From Paenibacillus_L residui (GTDB lineage Bacteria; Bacillota; Bacilli; Paenibacillales; NBRC-103111), in NCBI RefSeq assembly GCF_042677205.1, contig NZ_JBHTIU010000012.1, forward strand, positions 1 to 64,000: a stretch of 64,000 bases of DNA. The letters are read 5' to 3'. The notes under the pieces were generated by a model. The model was not told where the DNA came from and searched no databases. It was given only the letters and a program-made list of their open reading frames with translations. Shown here one piece after another: positions 15,131 to 23,693 of this stretch. Both the position numbers and the translations under genes were made by a program. How positions within the stretch are numbered: the stretch's first letter is position 1; each line of letters starts with the position of its first letter.

Positions 15131-15409
15131 CTAGCCGTTCCCGTTCCCAAACCTTCTGGCAGCTCTGGCACGAGCCCGTTCGATCTCGATCTCCCGATTG
15201 CGAGGCCCGGCCTCGGTCACGAGTGAATCCAGCAAACGGCGGGCCGCCAAAGCCACTTCATCGACAGCGCGATCGAACGCCTCCTCGTTCGCCTTCGAAG
15301 GCTTGTTATAGCCCGATAGCTTCCTTACGAACTGGAGGGCGGCCGCCTGTACCTCCTCATCGGTGGCCGGAGGATCGAAATTGAACAAGGTTCTGATGTT
15401 TCGGCACAT
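15131..15409 (-). CDS. DUF2277 family protein
   Basis: A 92-residue protein with the distinctive DUF2277 start MCRNIRTLFNFDPPATDEEV and the following FVRKLSGYNKPSKANEEAF. The C-terminus is arginine- and alanine-rich. The family is widespread, small, cytoplasmic and of unknown function. It is probably monocistronic, with its own terminator downstream. Confidence 0.9.
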   Translation of the reverse strand: MCRNIRTLFNFDPPATDEEVQAAALQFVRKLSGYNKPSKANEEAFDRAVDEVALAARRLLDSLVTEAGPRNREIEIERARARAARRFGNGNG

Positions 15410-15450
15410 AGCTTTCTCCTTTGGATAATCGTTATCTATTATCCATCTTA

Positions 15451-15864
15451 CTACTTATTGATCACACTTGCATCCATATACATTACTTCCCACAGATGGC
15501 CGTCGAGATCCTCGAAACTCCGCTGGTACATGAATCCATGGTCCATCGGCTCGTTCGTCTGCTTTCCTCCGGCGGCCAGAGCCCGGTTAACCATTTCATC
15601 CACCTGTTCCCGGCTCTCTGCCGACAAGGCGATGATCGCTTCCGTACTCTGCGTGGCATCGGCAATTTCCTTCTTGGTGAAATCTTTAAAGCGGCTTTCC
15701 ACCAGAAGCATGGCAAAGATATTGTCGTGTATTACCATGCAGGTCGCCTTGTCATCCGTAAATTGGGCATTGAATTCAAACCCTAATGCCGTGAAAAAAT
15801 CAATCGACTTCTGCAAATCTTTAACTGGTAAATTAATAAAGATGTTTTTCGTAATCATTTTCAT
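15451..15864 (-). CDS. VOC-family (glyoxalase/dioxygenase fold) protein
   Basis: A 137-residue protein with two beta-alpha-beta-beta-beta modules: IFINLPVKDLQKSIDFFTAL at the start and SFEDLDGHLWEVMYMD at the end. It is close to the PhnB/YaeR-like lactoylglutathione-lyase-related group common in bacilli. The ATG at 15864 is chosen because GAGG lies 8 bases upstream; a GTG 9 bases earlier overlaps that site. Catalytic activity is not predictable from sequence. Confidence 0.87.
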   Translation of the reverse strand: MKMITKNIFINLPVKDLQKSIDFFTALGFEFNAQFTDDKATCMVIHDNIFAMLLVESRFKDFTKKEIADATQSTEAIIALSAESREQVDEMVNRALAAGGKQTNEPMDHGFMYQRSFEDLDGHLWEVMYMDASVINK

Positions 15865-16056
15865 TGATATCACCTCTAGGTTTATGAATTACTTTGATTG
15901 TAGCACATGACCCGACAGCAAATTTCTTATGGATTGCTATGATGACGACAATGATAATGACAACGAAAAAGTCAAGGGAACGATATTTAAACCAACCCGA
16001 TCTTTATTTATGGATGTCTGCCTGGATTTCATAAGCTGATTTGCCTCTAATTGCAC

Positions 16057-16114
16057 TTGAAATCGCAGCTTTTTCAGAAACCGCTTTATTGATCAACCTA
16101 GCTGCGATTTTCAA
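16057..16114. other. Long imperfect inverted repeat
   Basis: TTGAAATCGCAGCT (16057-16070) and AGCTGCGATTTTCAA (16100-16114) form a 14-bp stem with one bulge around a 29-base loop, in the roughly 350-base gap between VOC and AraC genes. It may terminate the leftward AraC transcript, though no clean T run follows. The rest of the gap shows nothing. Confidence 0.45.
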
Positions 16115-16217
16115 CTTACTTTTCGTCCATTGCCCTATTGTTCATTGAATTTACCTGAGCTAAAGCGTTTACCATCGAAGCGATGGTTTTCTTCACTCAG
16201 CGAAAGCAGACCCCGGC

Positions 16218-17015
16218 TCATAATGAATGGGTATGCTGAAGAACGCGATTAAGAAACTGGTTCATCAATAAAGGCAGCGAAATGAGAATGGGCGGATCGT
16301 CCAGGCGAGGTGTACGCAGCATGACCTGCTGATAAGGAACTGCGGAATAAGGCTCCACAATAATGGGCTGCCTGGACCGGGTACGCAAGGTGGTATGCGG
16401 CAGCAGAATATCCTTCGCCTGCATCCCCCAGGAAACCGATGTGGCCATTAAATAGTATGTGCCCGGCTTAACCCCCTCGAAGCAAAACTCCCCGACGGAG
16501 GACAGAAGAGTTCCGTATAACGGAATCCCTTCGGGAATAGGCTTGGCAAACAAGCCGATCAGAATGACCCCTTCGAACGGAATCTCTGACTGGATATTCC
16601 CTTCTACACGTGAATACGCGCTTGCCGATGCATGAGAGACAGACCAGCGCTCCAGCCTCTGCAAGGAACGGAAATGGTTATCCGCCTGCAGCACCTGATT
16701 CCGAAAGTCTGCCGGAGTCACGCCTACCCGTTCGGTAAAGCGGGTCGTGAAGGTTCCGAGACTCTGCTGGCCGATCTCCAGACCGATATCGCGAATGCTT
16801 AAATTCGTGTTCAATAATAAATCCTTGGCCTTCTGAAGCCGCAGGGAGGAAATATAATAGAGCGGGGGAAGCCCCATCCGCTCCTTGAAAATCCGGGCGA
16901 AATGATAGGGGCTGTAAGCCGCATAACGAGCCAGACGGTCAAGCGATAACGGTTCATAGATATGCTGGTGAATATAGGCAATGACCCCGTCTATTTCCGG
17001 ATATCGGTCGGTCAC
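16218..17015 (-). CDS. AraC-family regulator with N-terminal DNA-binding domain
   Basis: A 265-residue regulator with the AraC double helix-turn-helix at the N-terminus (residues 10-105: LARYAAYSPYHFARIFKERM and IRDIGLEIGQQSLGTFTTRF). The roughly 140-residue C-terminal part looks like a small ligand-binding domain rather than a cupin. This reversed order is seen in Rob/SoxS-like and GyrI-fused members. It starts with GTG after GAGAGGTG. No obvious target gene is adjacent. Confidence 0.85.
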   Translation of the reverse strand: MTDRYPEIDGVIAYIHQHIYEPLSLDRLARYAAYSPYHFARIFKERMGLPPLYYISSLRLQKAKDLLLNTNLSIRDIGLEIGQQSLGTFTTRFTERVGVTPADFRNQVLQADNHFRSLQRLERWSVSHASASAYSRVEGNIQSEIPFEGVILIGLFAKPIPEGIPLYGTLLSSVGEFCFEGVKPGTYYLMATSVSWGMQAKDILLPHTTLRTRSRQPIIVEPYSAVPYQQVMLRTPRLDDPPILISLPLLMNQFLNRVLQHTHSL

Positions 17016-17202
17016 AGTCCCACACCTCTCTTCTGCCGGGATCGGAATAACAGAACGTTAGTTCGTGTAATATTATATATTAATGAGCTCACCTAATCAA
17101 CTGTTCAGATGAAAAAAATGTTGAGATGAAAAAAAACGGGTCCACTGCGCGAACCGTTTTACAGAAGCCTGGGACACCCCAAGATGATAGAGAAAAGGAC
17201 CA

Positions 17203-17447
17203 GACAGGATCGGCAAAATGCACCCCTAAAGAACGAAGACCAGCAAATGTGCAGGTCTTTGCAGGCATTATGGCCGAAATCCGCAAAGGACCAGCAATAG
17301 TGCAGGTAAATTTGGCGATTTTGCCGATTTTCCGCTTTTGGCGGGAAAAGACCTGCATTTTTGCTCGTCTTTCCCAAGATTTGCCGAATCTGCGCAAAAA
17401 GACATGCACTTTTGCTCTTCTTTGGGGACAGGATCGGCAAAGTGCAC
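17203..17447 (+). repeat. Pair of 21-bp direct repeats within element B
   Basis: GACAGGATCGGCAAA followed by RTGCAC occurs at 17203-17223 and 17427-17447 with one mismatch. The first copy is outside the five palindromic units, and the second lies in the enlarged gap between units 4 and 5. The second copy may mark an insertion or duplication that stretched that spacing from 51 to 83. Confidence 0.6.
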
Positions 17448-17506
17448 GCGTCTTGGCCGGGTTTGGACGGATTCTTGCCAAAAGACATGCATTATTGCTT
17501 GTCTTG
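17235..17506. repeat. Five-unit palindromic repeat element, copy B
   Basis: Units of 26 bp begin at 17235, 17286, 17347, 17398 and 17481. The clearest, 17347-17372, reads AAAGAC-CTGCA-TTTT-TGCTC-GTCTTT. Units 1-2 point left and 3-5 right, as in element A, and spacings are 51, 61, 51 and 83. The 25-bp gaps are not conserved between the two loci. The element lies between an AraC gene and a broken kinase gene. Confidence 0.8.
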
Positions 17507-17667
17507 GATGTACGCTTCTTTACTTTCGTTCCCCGGCACTCCGCGACCTATGGACTTTTCGCTATATGGGATAATAACGCATTACTATACATACCAACTT
17601 ACAGATCATATCGATATTTACAGCCATAAAGTTCATCTATCCCCTGAGCTTGGCAGCCAACAACAGG

Positions 17668-18027
17668 TCACCAGCCGATAACAGGATGGTCTTGTTCTAT
17701 TCTAATGCGATACAAATTCATAAGCCGTACTTGCTCCTCGCTTAGCTTCCGCTGGTCCCAGTACATATGCATCCCGGGAAGCATCGTTTCCACCTCATGC
17801 CCGTTTACGGAAGCTATGGCAGGCGAAACCCCGACTCCCTGTTCGTACAGAAAATTAGTCCACTGGACTTCTTCCAATTGCTCTTCATAGGTTCTGTATT
17901 GGCCGATCCGTGCATAATATATCCCTTGATTTCCGTAACAGCGGTACATTCCGTCGCTCACGGCTTCAATTTTTTGCAGAACGACAGGATACCTTTCATT
18001 AAGAAAATTCAAGATATCTTCACTCAC
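17668..18027 (-). pseudogene. Internally deleted aminoglycoside phosphotransferase-like gene
   Basis: The 120-residue product joins an APH-type N-lobe (ARIGQYRTYEEQLEEVQW, GVGVSPAIASVNGHEVETML) directly to a family C-terminal tail (KLSEEQVRLMNLYRIRIEQD). The whole catalytic centre, including the HxD loop and the metal-binding DFD-type segment, is missing. Normal length is 300 or more. The GTG at 18027 with GGAGG 9 bases upstream is intact, so it may still be translated, but it cannot be an active kinase. The join is in frame, indicating a clean internal deletion. Confidence 0.65.
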
Positions 18028-18138
18028 AAGTTCGCACCTCCTCACCATCCTTCTTGGTTCCATGCAGGTTAACCCGGTTCGATCAACAAACTTCCTTACC
18101 CGTCCGTTGAGCCGGTCACAGTGCTCTACTGCTGTTCC

Positions 18139-18858
18139 TTAGTCCAATAATTCCTTCATATAAGCTTTGCGGTTCTCTAAAAATCTCCTCGTGATTTGAT
18201 AATGAGAGGTTTCCTCGTACGGGATCGGACGAATTGGCGGTTCGTCAAAATGATAAATCTCCGCATCGGGATAGCCAAGCAAAATGGGAGAATGAGTGGC
18301 GATAATGAGCTGCGAATCTTTCTGCAGCTCGTGGATGATGCTCAGAAAAGCAAGCTGCCTTGCCGGGGAAAGGGCGGCTTCCGGCTCATCCAGCAGATAG
18401 ATTCCTTTCCGCCCGAACCGGTTTTGGAACAGCGCCAGGAAGGACTCTCCATGCGAATGCTCATGCAACGATTTCCCCCCGTACGCCCGGTAGATTCGCG
18501 GGTCTTCCTTGGCTATCTCGTCTATGTGGTTGGCGAAGGAGTAGAAGGATTCCGCCCGCAGGAAGAAGCCCTGGTTGATCTTGGGCAGCCACGAAAGCCG
18601 TATATAGTCCCCGAGCCTCGCCTCGGAGGCTGCAAGTTCAAACAGATTGTTCCGGCTCCCTCCCGCGGTATTAAAACCGCATTGGTAGGCGATTGCCTCC
18701 AACAGGGTAGATTTCCCCGAGCCATTCTCTCCGACGAAGAAGGTTACATTTTTCCTTAGCTTCAAGGTCCCCAAGGTTCGAATCGAAGGAATGCTGAACG
18801 GATATTCCTTGGGGTTGCGGATCTTGTCCTTCAGCAGAGTAATTTCATGAAGATACAT
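18139..18858 (-). CDS. AAA-family ATPase with ABC-type fold
   Basis: A 239-residue stand-alone ATPase. Walker A is GENGSGKST near residue 45, a signature-like HSHGES precedes Walker B (YLLDEPEAALSP, near 155), and ATHSPIL follows with the switch histidine. This is the RecF/SMC-like AAA type seen in YcjX/OLD-related and toxin-like ATPases, not a transporter subunit, since no permease is nearby. The start at 18858 has AGGTGA upstream; a GTG at 18873 is the alternative. Function is unknown. Confidence 0.8.
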   Translation of the reverse strand: MYLHEITLLKDKIRNPKEYPFSIPSIRTLGTLKLRKNVTFFVGENGSGKSTLLEAIAYQCGFNTAGGSRNNLFELAASEARLGDYIRLSWLPKINQGFFLRAESFYSFANHIDEIAKEDPRIYRAYGGKSLHEHSHGESFLALFQNRFGRKGIYLLDEPEAALSPARQLAFLSIIHELQKDSQLIIATHSPILLGYPDAEIYHFDEPPIRPIPYEETSHYQITRRFLENRKAYMKELLD

Positions 18859-19231
18859 GATCGGATGATTCACCTTTCGTTACTGCTATATTGCTTAGAA
18901 AACATAGCTTTTGCTCTATCATAACAGAAACGTTACGTCTATTACCTCCTATATTCTCCTGCGAAATCATAGATATTATCTTACAAAGTTCATAGCAGAA
19001 CTATTTCGGTTGCCAAACTCTCATTTTTGCTTGGTTGCAAAATATGAACTTGCACACAACCTCAATCCTTAAACCGCGATTACTGTCATTTCTTACAATG
19101 TAAAAAATATGCTTTTTTTGTAACAACATCACTTTACGAAGCGTCATTAGTTTGAAGTAAGTTATTTATTAAGCTAAAGACAAAATATACATAAGTTTTA
19201 GTATATTCTATTGGCTAAAGAAGGCGAAAAT
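18859..19231. other. AT-rich intergenic region
   Basis: About 370 bases of markedly AT-rich DNA between the leftward ATPase gene and the rightward secreted-protein gene. It should contain both divergent promoters, but I cannot single out a convincing -35/-10 pair. No structured element is seen. Confidence 0.5.
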
Positions 19232-19816
19232 ATGAAAATCAAAAAACAATTACTTTGGACGTCTGTAGTTACCATACTTCTAGTAATCCCCAATACTTCT
19301 CATGGGGCATCTTCTAATTTAGACAGTGACGACGACCGAGAAATTCGAATTCATGCCTCCGAATCAAAGAATTCCAATGAAGATGTAGAAGAATTAAAAA
19401 AGAAAGAGGAGATGGCAAATGACTTACAGCAGTTAATTACCAATGTTAAAAATGCAGGCTTTGAACCGGATGGCTTCTATTATGATGATGATGGAAATTT
19501 AGTTCTGCAATACCAAAATTTATCGCAAGAGATTAAAGATACCGTATTGAGTAAAACAAGTTATACGGAATATTTAAAATTTGAAAAAGTGAAATTCTCA
19601 AAACAAGAATTAAAGGAAGCGAAAGACACGATCGATAACTACATCCGTTCTTATGGAATTAATGGTGTATCAGTCGTATATAAAGATCTGGAAAACAAAG
19701 TTATTGTAATTACGGATGTTAATCAAACCAATCCGGAAGAAATTAAAGAATGTTTAGCAGATGTTATCGACGAAAATATGGTAGGTTATATGAATTTGAA
19801 GTTTAAAGATCAATGA
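19232..19816 (+). CDS. AT-rich secreted protein of unknown function
   Basis: A 194-residue protein with a signal peptide: KIKK, then a hydrophobic stretch to about residue 22 and a probable cut after SHGA. The mature part starts with an acidic segment (SDDDREI), then a Lys/Glu-rich helix and mixed alpha/beta sequence (GFEPDGFYYDDDGNLVLQY). It has no cysteine-based lipobox. Codon use is strongly A/T-biased compared with its neighbours, suggesting recent acquisition. It has its own terminator. No family is recognised. Confidence 0.7.
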   Translation: MKIKKQLLWTSVVTILLVIPNTSHGASSNLDSDDDREIRIHASESKNSNEDVEELKKKEEMANDLQQLITNVKNAGFEPDGFYYDDDGNLVLQYQNLSQEIKDTVLSKTSYTEYLKFEKVKFSKQELKEAKDTIDNYIRSYGINGVSVVYKDLENKVIVITDVNQTNPEEIKECLADVIDENMVGYMNLKFKDQ

Positions 19817-19819
19817 ACA

Positions 19820-19855
19820 ATAAATCATACCGTAATAAAATGATTTATGTTTTTC
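19820..19855 (+). terminator. Terminator of the secreted-protein gene
   Basis: ATAAATCAT and ATGATTTAT pair around an 11-base loop and are followed by GTTTTT on the plus strand. Confidence 0.65.
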
Positions 19856-19897
19856 CCAGGGGATCCTCCCTTTATATCAACCTTCAGATATAAACCC

Positions 19898-20776
19898 CTA
19901 CCTTCTCACGGTGCCGAAGGAGATTTTCATGGCGGGAGCATAAGCTAAATAGGAATCCATGTTAAAAAGCCCGGAAAGCAGGACCTCAGCTTCATATTGT
20001 CTGCGTGCTTCCTCCGGGGTCAATCCCCGCTTCTCTAAAGAACGGACAAACTGCTCTTGGTTTCCCGGTTTGGCCGCGAATCCGTCCGCCTGGATAGAGC
20101 GAAACAGATCTTCCTTATCCGGCTGCTCCATCGTTTGATCCAGGAAATTCACCTTATCGCTTACTCTGCACTGCACATTCCGCAAGCCCAATTGGCTCAT
20201 GTATATAGGCAGCTTAATGCCGATGTTTCCGTCTTTGCCCGTTCGGGCCCCGTCCTTCTCATACAGCTTCTGCAGGATGTCCAGCGGAATGATCCGGGAG
20301 GAGTCGGCCCCTTCGAGATGGTAGCCGGCCATGCCGGTGATCCAATGAGGCTCGAAGCAGATCACCCTTCCTTCGTCAACGACACTGTCGATCATCTTGC
20401 GGAGCATCTTTTTTGGCTCTGTCATATGTAACAGGAAGGCATGGCAAACCGCAATGTCGTACTTTCGCTCCACTTGGAGTTCTTCCAAATCTCCCGCGAT
20501 AAATCTGGCCGAATAAGGCAGCGTTCGAAAAACCTCCCGAGCCGTCCGAATCAATTCCTCACCTCGATCCAACCCGGTGTAAGAGGAGCCTTCCGGCAAT
20601 AGCGGCAGCAATTTCAGGCCCAGATAGCCGTAACCGTAGCCGAAATCGATCACGTTCACGGGAGCGTTGATTTTCCAAACGGTTCCCACCAGAAATTCCA
20701 AATAATCGTCATTGTAATACAGCCCTCGGGTGTTGCTTAAATAGTCCACCTTGTTATCCCAATAGTACTCGGACAT
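19898..20776 (-). CDS. Class I SAM-dependent methyltransferase
   Basis: A 292-residue methyltransferase. Motif I appears as VIDFGYGYGYLGLKLL (residues 42-57), the acidic ribose-binding residue is in YTGLDRGEEL, motif II-like FIAGDLEEL follows, and AVCHAFLLHMTEP is the post-motif region. The C-terminal half is long, as in small-molecule or tRNA-modifying types. Ribosome site AAGGAGCTTGATTCG precedes ATG. Substrate cannot be assigned and no pathway neighbour exists. Confidence 0.85.
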   Translation of the reverse strand: MSEYYWDNKVDYLSNTRGLYYNDDYLEFLVGTVWKINAPVNVIDFGYGYGYLGLKLLPLLPEGSSYTGLDRGEELIRTAREVFRTLPYSARFIAGDLEELQVERKYDIAVCHAFLLHMTEPKKMLRKMIDSVVDEGRVICFEPHWITGMAGYHLEGADSSRIIPLDILQKLYEKDGARTGKDGNIGIKLPIYMSQLGLRNVQCRVSDKVNFLDQTMEQPDKEDLFRSIQADGFAAKPGNQEQFVRSLEKRGLTPEEARRQYEAEVLLSGLFNMDSYLAYAPAMKISFGTVRR

Positions 20777-21267
20777 CGAATCAAGCTCCTTTTTGAAAAT
20801 GGACTGGTCCTACCTTGGCCGGTTGAAAAGAGAAAGCAATTTTCAAGAAGTATAAGCATCGTGAGTATACCTTCAAAGTGGTCTGGCTGAATACATGGCC
20901 GAATTCCAGATGCAGACGATGAAGCTCCGATGTCCACCTTTTCCAGCAACCTGTGCTGAGCATCGGCCGCGAGCGGGAAGGATATTGGGTCAAATAAATG
21001 AGAGCCAGGGGGGTAGAAGCAAACGGAATTGTCCGGATCGCGGACAGCGGTGAAGGTCAACCAACTGGAACCTTTTTGAGATGAAGTTTGAAGAAGGTCG
21101 ATGGGGAACATGGCTTTTTCCAATCATACCGGGCATCATTTCTACCATGAAATTTATGGAGATCCAGAAAGCGCCAAAAAAAGGCGGGGGCTTTATCTTC
21201 AGTCCCGCCATTCCGTTCCTCGAACCGGTTATTCAAATAGTAACAGCTACTACTTAATACTTCAAGA

Positions 21268-21321
21268 CAAGGATAAACGGCTATCGCCGTCCTTTGGACA
21301 GGCGCGTTTACCGATGAAATA
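21268..21321 (+). repeat. Dispersed 54-bp palindrome-rich repeat, copy 2
   Basis: Matches 2423-2476 at 51 of 54 positions. Here the nested pairs are clearest: TAAACG/CGTTTA outside, ACGGC/GCCGT and GTCC-TTT-GGAC inside. Both copies are in gene-free DNA. Confidence 0.7.
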
Positions 21322-21441
21322 TGAGAAAAACTCCTATCGGAGTATTTCATGGATGAGCGACCGCGTTTAAAGGATGTTTTTATCGCCAAATAGAATTTGA
21401 AGTTATTCAGGACGCAATAACTTATAAATTCTGATTGTGGT

Positions 21442-21503
21442 AAAAAAAGCTTCTAACGGAGCCATCTCGAAGATGAATAACCCGGTATTAGAAGAAGCTT
21501 TTT
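21442..21503 (-). terminator. Terminator downstream of csaA
   Basis: AAAAGCTTCTTCTAA and TTAGAAGCTTTT pair on the minus strand and are followed by further T. It has a long loop (about 30 bases). Confidence 0.55.
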
Positions 21504-21510
21504 ATGCCAA

Positions 21511-21560
21511 TTAGAAAGTTTGTTCCATTTTAATGCTTTAATGAACTTAAACTTTCTAAT
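21511..21560. other. Second inverted repeat after csaA
   Basis: TTAGAAAGTTTGTTC (21511-21525) pairs with GAACTTAAACTTTCTAA (21543-21559) with a small bulge. It lies between csaA and its terminator and may protect the message 3' end or form a bidirectional terminator. Confidence 0.45.
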
Positions 21561-21583
21561 GTGGTAAGAACAGGTAACCGTGC

Positions 21584-21913
21584 TTAAGCAATGGGAGTCC
21601 CGTCTTTAACGGCCTCATCCGGACGCAGCAGAACGACATCCCCATCCTCCGGGACCCCTCCCAGCACCAGAACTTCGGAGACATAGCCCGCTATTCGCCT
21701 CGGAGGGAAATTGACCACCGCCACTACCTGGCGGCCTGTCAACTGCTCGGGCGAGTACCTTCTCGTAATCTGCGCACTGGAGCGCTTGAGCCCGAGAGGG
21801 CCGAAGTCTATCTCCAGCTTGATCGCCGGCTTCCGCGCTTCCGGGAACGGCTCGGCCTTCTTGATCGTCCCTATACGCAGATCCAGCTTCATAAAATCGT
21901 CTATCGTCGCCAT
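21584..21913 (-). CDS. csaA: CsaA, tRNA-binding-domain protein
   Basis: A 109-residue EMAP/Trbp111-type OB-fold protein; B. subtilis CsaA is about 110 residues and is reported to act as a chaperone linked to protein secretion. Landmarks are FMKLDLRIGTIKKAEPFPEA at the start, SSAQITRRYSPEQLTGRQVV and VLVLGGVPEDGDVVLLRPDE at the end. The ATG at 21913 is used because GGAGG lies 7 bases upstream; an ATG two codons earlier is too close to that site. Confidence 0.93.
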   Translation of the reverse strand: MATIDDFMKLDLRIGTIKKAEPFPEARKPAIKLEIDFGPLGLKRSSAQITRRYSPEQLTGRQVVAVVNFPPRRIAGYVSEVLVLGGVPEDGDVVLLRPDEAVKDGTPIA

Positions 21914-22479
21914 TTCCATTCCTCCTCTAAAGGTCTGCCGGGAATCCTTATGTCCCGACTTTCACCAATCGAACCGTGAAGCCCGCTAGGCCATTAAGTG
22001 ATTCATCGCCGGAGCAGACCCTGGAATTTTCCTTTGGGGATCTTCTTTCCCAATCTATCATTTCGTTGATCCAACCGGCAGTTTCTGCGCCTCCCCGGCT
22101 GAATGTGCTAACTTCATCCATAGCAAATGAACCGTCCATCTGGATGGACCTCCGGCAGGCATACAGCCATCCTGAAAATTATCTTAGTCGGATGCTGCCG
22201 TGCCAGCGGAATACGGGTCTAAATGGATTTCATCCAGGTAAATGGGCTCTTTCCGATGAAATATCGAAAACTTACTGGAAAACCTACAGTTATTTTGTGC
22301 CAAAAGGGCGATATCTGCAAAAAAGCACGAATCTAAATGTAGTTTCCAGCTACTTCAATCATCCTCCGCCATTCACATCAATCTACCTGCATAAAATACA
22401 GTTAGATTGCCTCTCTCACGCCAAAAAAAACTTTACCCATGGGCATCATAGAGGAATTTCTTGCCGCAAAGCAATAAAG
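21914..22479. other. Gene-poor 0.57 kb, possible 3' fragment of an unrecognised gene
   Basis: On the minus strand a 60-odd-residue frame ending at 21948 (AGWINEMIDWERRSPKENSR, then GLAGFTVRLVKVG) looks like the C-terminal end of a protein, but it has no start region or ribosome site. It may be a remnant. A motif copy at 22382-22411 is the only other item. I cannot name a family. Confidence 0.35.
22382..22411 (+). repeat. Degenerate intergenic motif, copy 2 (TACCTRCATA-type)
   Basis: Aligns with 151-180 at about 24 of 30 positions, same orientation, in gene-free DNA just downstream of azlD. Confidence 0.3.
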
Positions 22480-22809
22480 CTAAATCAATGCGGACAAGTA
22501 ACGGATCAGCATCACCGCAATAATCCCGGTCACCACCGTACCAAGCAGGCTCCGGGTAAAATACGCCACGGCAAAAGCCGGCAGAGCGGCCAGCAGCCCG
22601 ATCCACGACGGCGCCAAGGAGCCGCCGGACACCAGCAGCTCCTGAGCCAGCAAGGCGGACATGACCGCGATCGGAATATGCTGGAGCCAGCGCAGGCCCC
22701 ATTCCGGCAGTTGTATGCGGCTCAGTACAACAAGCGGCAGCACCCTTGGCAGTAAGGTGACTGCCGATGCCCCGAGCAGCATCCATAGAAAACTCCATCT
22801 CACTTCCAT
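22480..22809 (-). CDS. azlD: AzlD-family branched-chain amino acid exporter subunit
   Basis: A 109-residue membrane protein with about four hydrophobic segments and the AzlD pattern RVLPLVVLSRIQLPEWGLRW near the N-terminus. With AzlC it forms a small exporter of branched-chain amino acids or analogues. It overlaps the end of azlC by about 10 bases, so translation is coupled. The exact start is uncertain (ATG 22809, or nearby GTG codons). Confidence 0.88.
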   Translation of the reverse strand: MEVRWSFLWMLLGASAVTLLPRVLPLVVLSRIQLPEWGLRWLQHIPIAVMSALLAQELLVSGGSLAPSWIGLLAALPAFAVAYFTRSLLGTVVTGIIAVMLIRYLSALI

Positions 22810-23528
22810 TTCTCCACCCACACTCCTATACTTGCGGCAATCACAATAGCAATCAATACACCGGCACTCTCGGACAGAAAGACCGATCCGGCCACCGCCA
22901 CCACGACGGCGCTGATTGCAACGATGAGATCCAGCCCATATTTTTTGCGCTCGGTCAGTTGAAGCATGAACAGGCCGATGAACATGGCCGCCAAGGCGAA
23001 ATCAAGCCCGTAGGCCTCCGGCGAAGCTATCCACTGCCCGAAGATTCCTCCCGCCAAATTGGCCAGCAGCCAGTTGAGATAGGCGGTCAGATTGAGTCCG
23101 AACATCCAGCGGTAGCTTCCCCTGGACTTCCCGGCCAGCTTGGTCACGGCGACGCCGAACGTTTCGTCCGTTAGCTGGGAGCCGATCACAACATTCTTCC
23201 ATACGGGCAGATGGCGAAAATAGGGGGCCACCGCCGCACTCATGAGAAGATGGCGCAAATTGACAAAAAAGACAGTAAAAATAATGGCTGTGGCCGGGCT
23301 GCTCAAGGCAAGCATCCCGGCGGCGATGAACTGCGCCGATCCGGCATAAAGCAGCAGCGACATGAGGGCGATTTCCGCCAAGGATAAACCGGCCGTCTTC
23401 TCCAGCACACCGGCGGCAAATCCGATACTTAAATAACCCAGCACCGTGGGTAGGCAATCCTTTACCCCTTGCATGAAGCTCTCCTCTTGACCGGCTGGAT
23501 ACCGCAAAAGAACTTCCTTTTTACTCAT
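22800..23528 (-). CDS. azlC: AzlC-family branched-chain amino acid exporter subunit
   Basis: A 242-residue membrane protein with the AzlC signatures FMQGVKDCLPTVLGYLSIGF, LLLYAGSAQFIAAGML and VNLRHLLMSAAVAPYF, plus several transmembrane segments. It pairs with AzlD encoded immediately downstream. GGAGG with 4-base spacing precedes the ATG. In B. subtilis azlCD gives resistance to 4-azaleucine; here a TrmB-type regulator gene lies upstream in the same direction, but linkage is not certain. Confidence 0.92.
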   Translation of the reverse strand: MSKKEVLLRYPAGQEESFMQGVKDCLPTVLGYLSIGFAAGVLEKTAGLSLAEIALMSLLLYAGSAQFIAAGMLALSSPATAIIFTVFFVNLRHLLMSAAVAPYFRHLPVWKNVVIGSQLTDETFGVAVTKLAGKSRGSYRWMFGLNLTAYLNWLLANLAGGIFGQWIASPEAYGLDFALAAMFIGLFMLQLTERKKYGLDLIVAISAVVVAVAGSVFLSESAGVLIAIVIAASIGVWVEKWK

Positions 23529-23693
23529 GGTTCCTCCATAGCTCTATTTTTCTATTTATTGATTAGCTCGTTTAAAATAATGCAACTGCTGCTCTGCAGG
23601 GGGAAAGCGGATAAAGCTGCTTTCTCACCCAATACAGGGCCTGCCCATAAATGATAGGGGATTAACCCGATCCAGCATAATGTTAGCCGCACT

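Larger units (their letters stand above)
20777..21583. other. Gene-free 0.8 kb with repeat and hairpins
   Basis: No intact gene is seen. Plus-strand fragments such as TGHHFYHEIYGDPESAKK look faintly protein-like but are interrupted by stops, so decayed coding DNA is possible. The stretch holds copy 2 of the 54-bp repeat and two hairpins next to csaA, listed separately. Confidence 0.5.

Noticed and set aside
20777..21267. Alpha/beta-hydrolase gene
   Set aside because: Only isolated peptide-like stretches appear, spread over different frames and broken by stops; too little for a pseudogene call.
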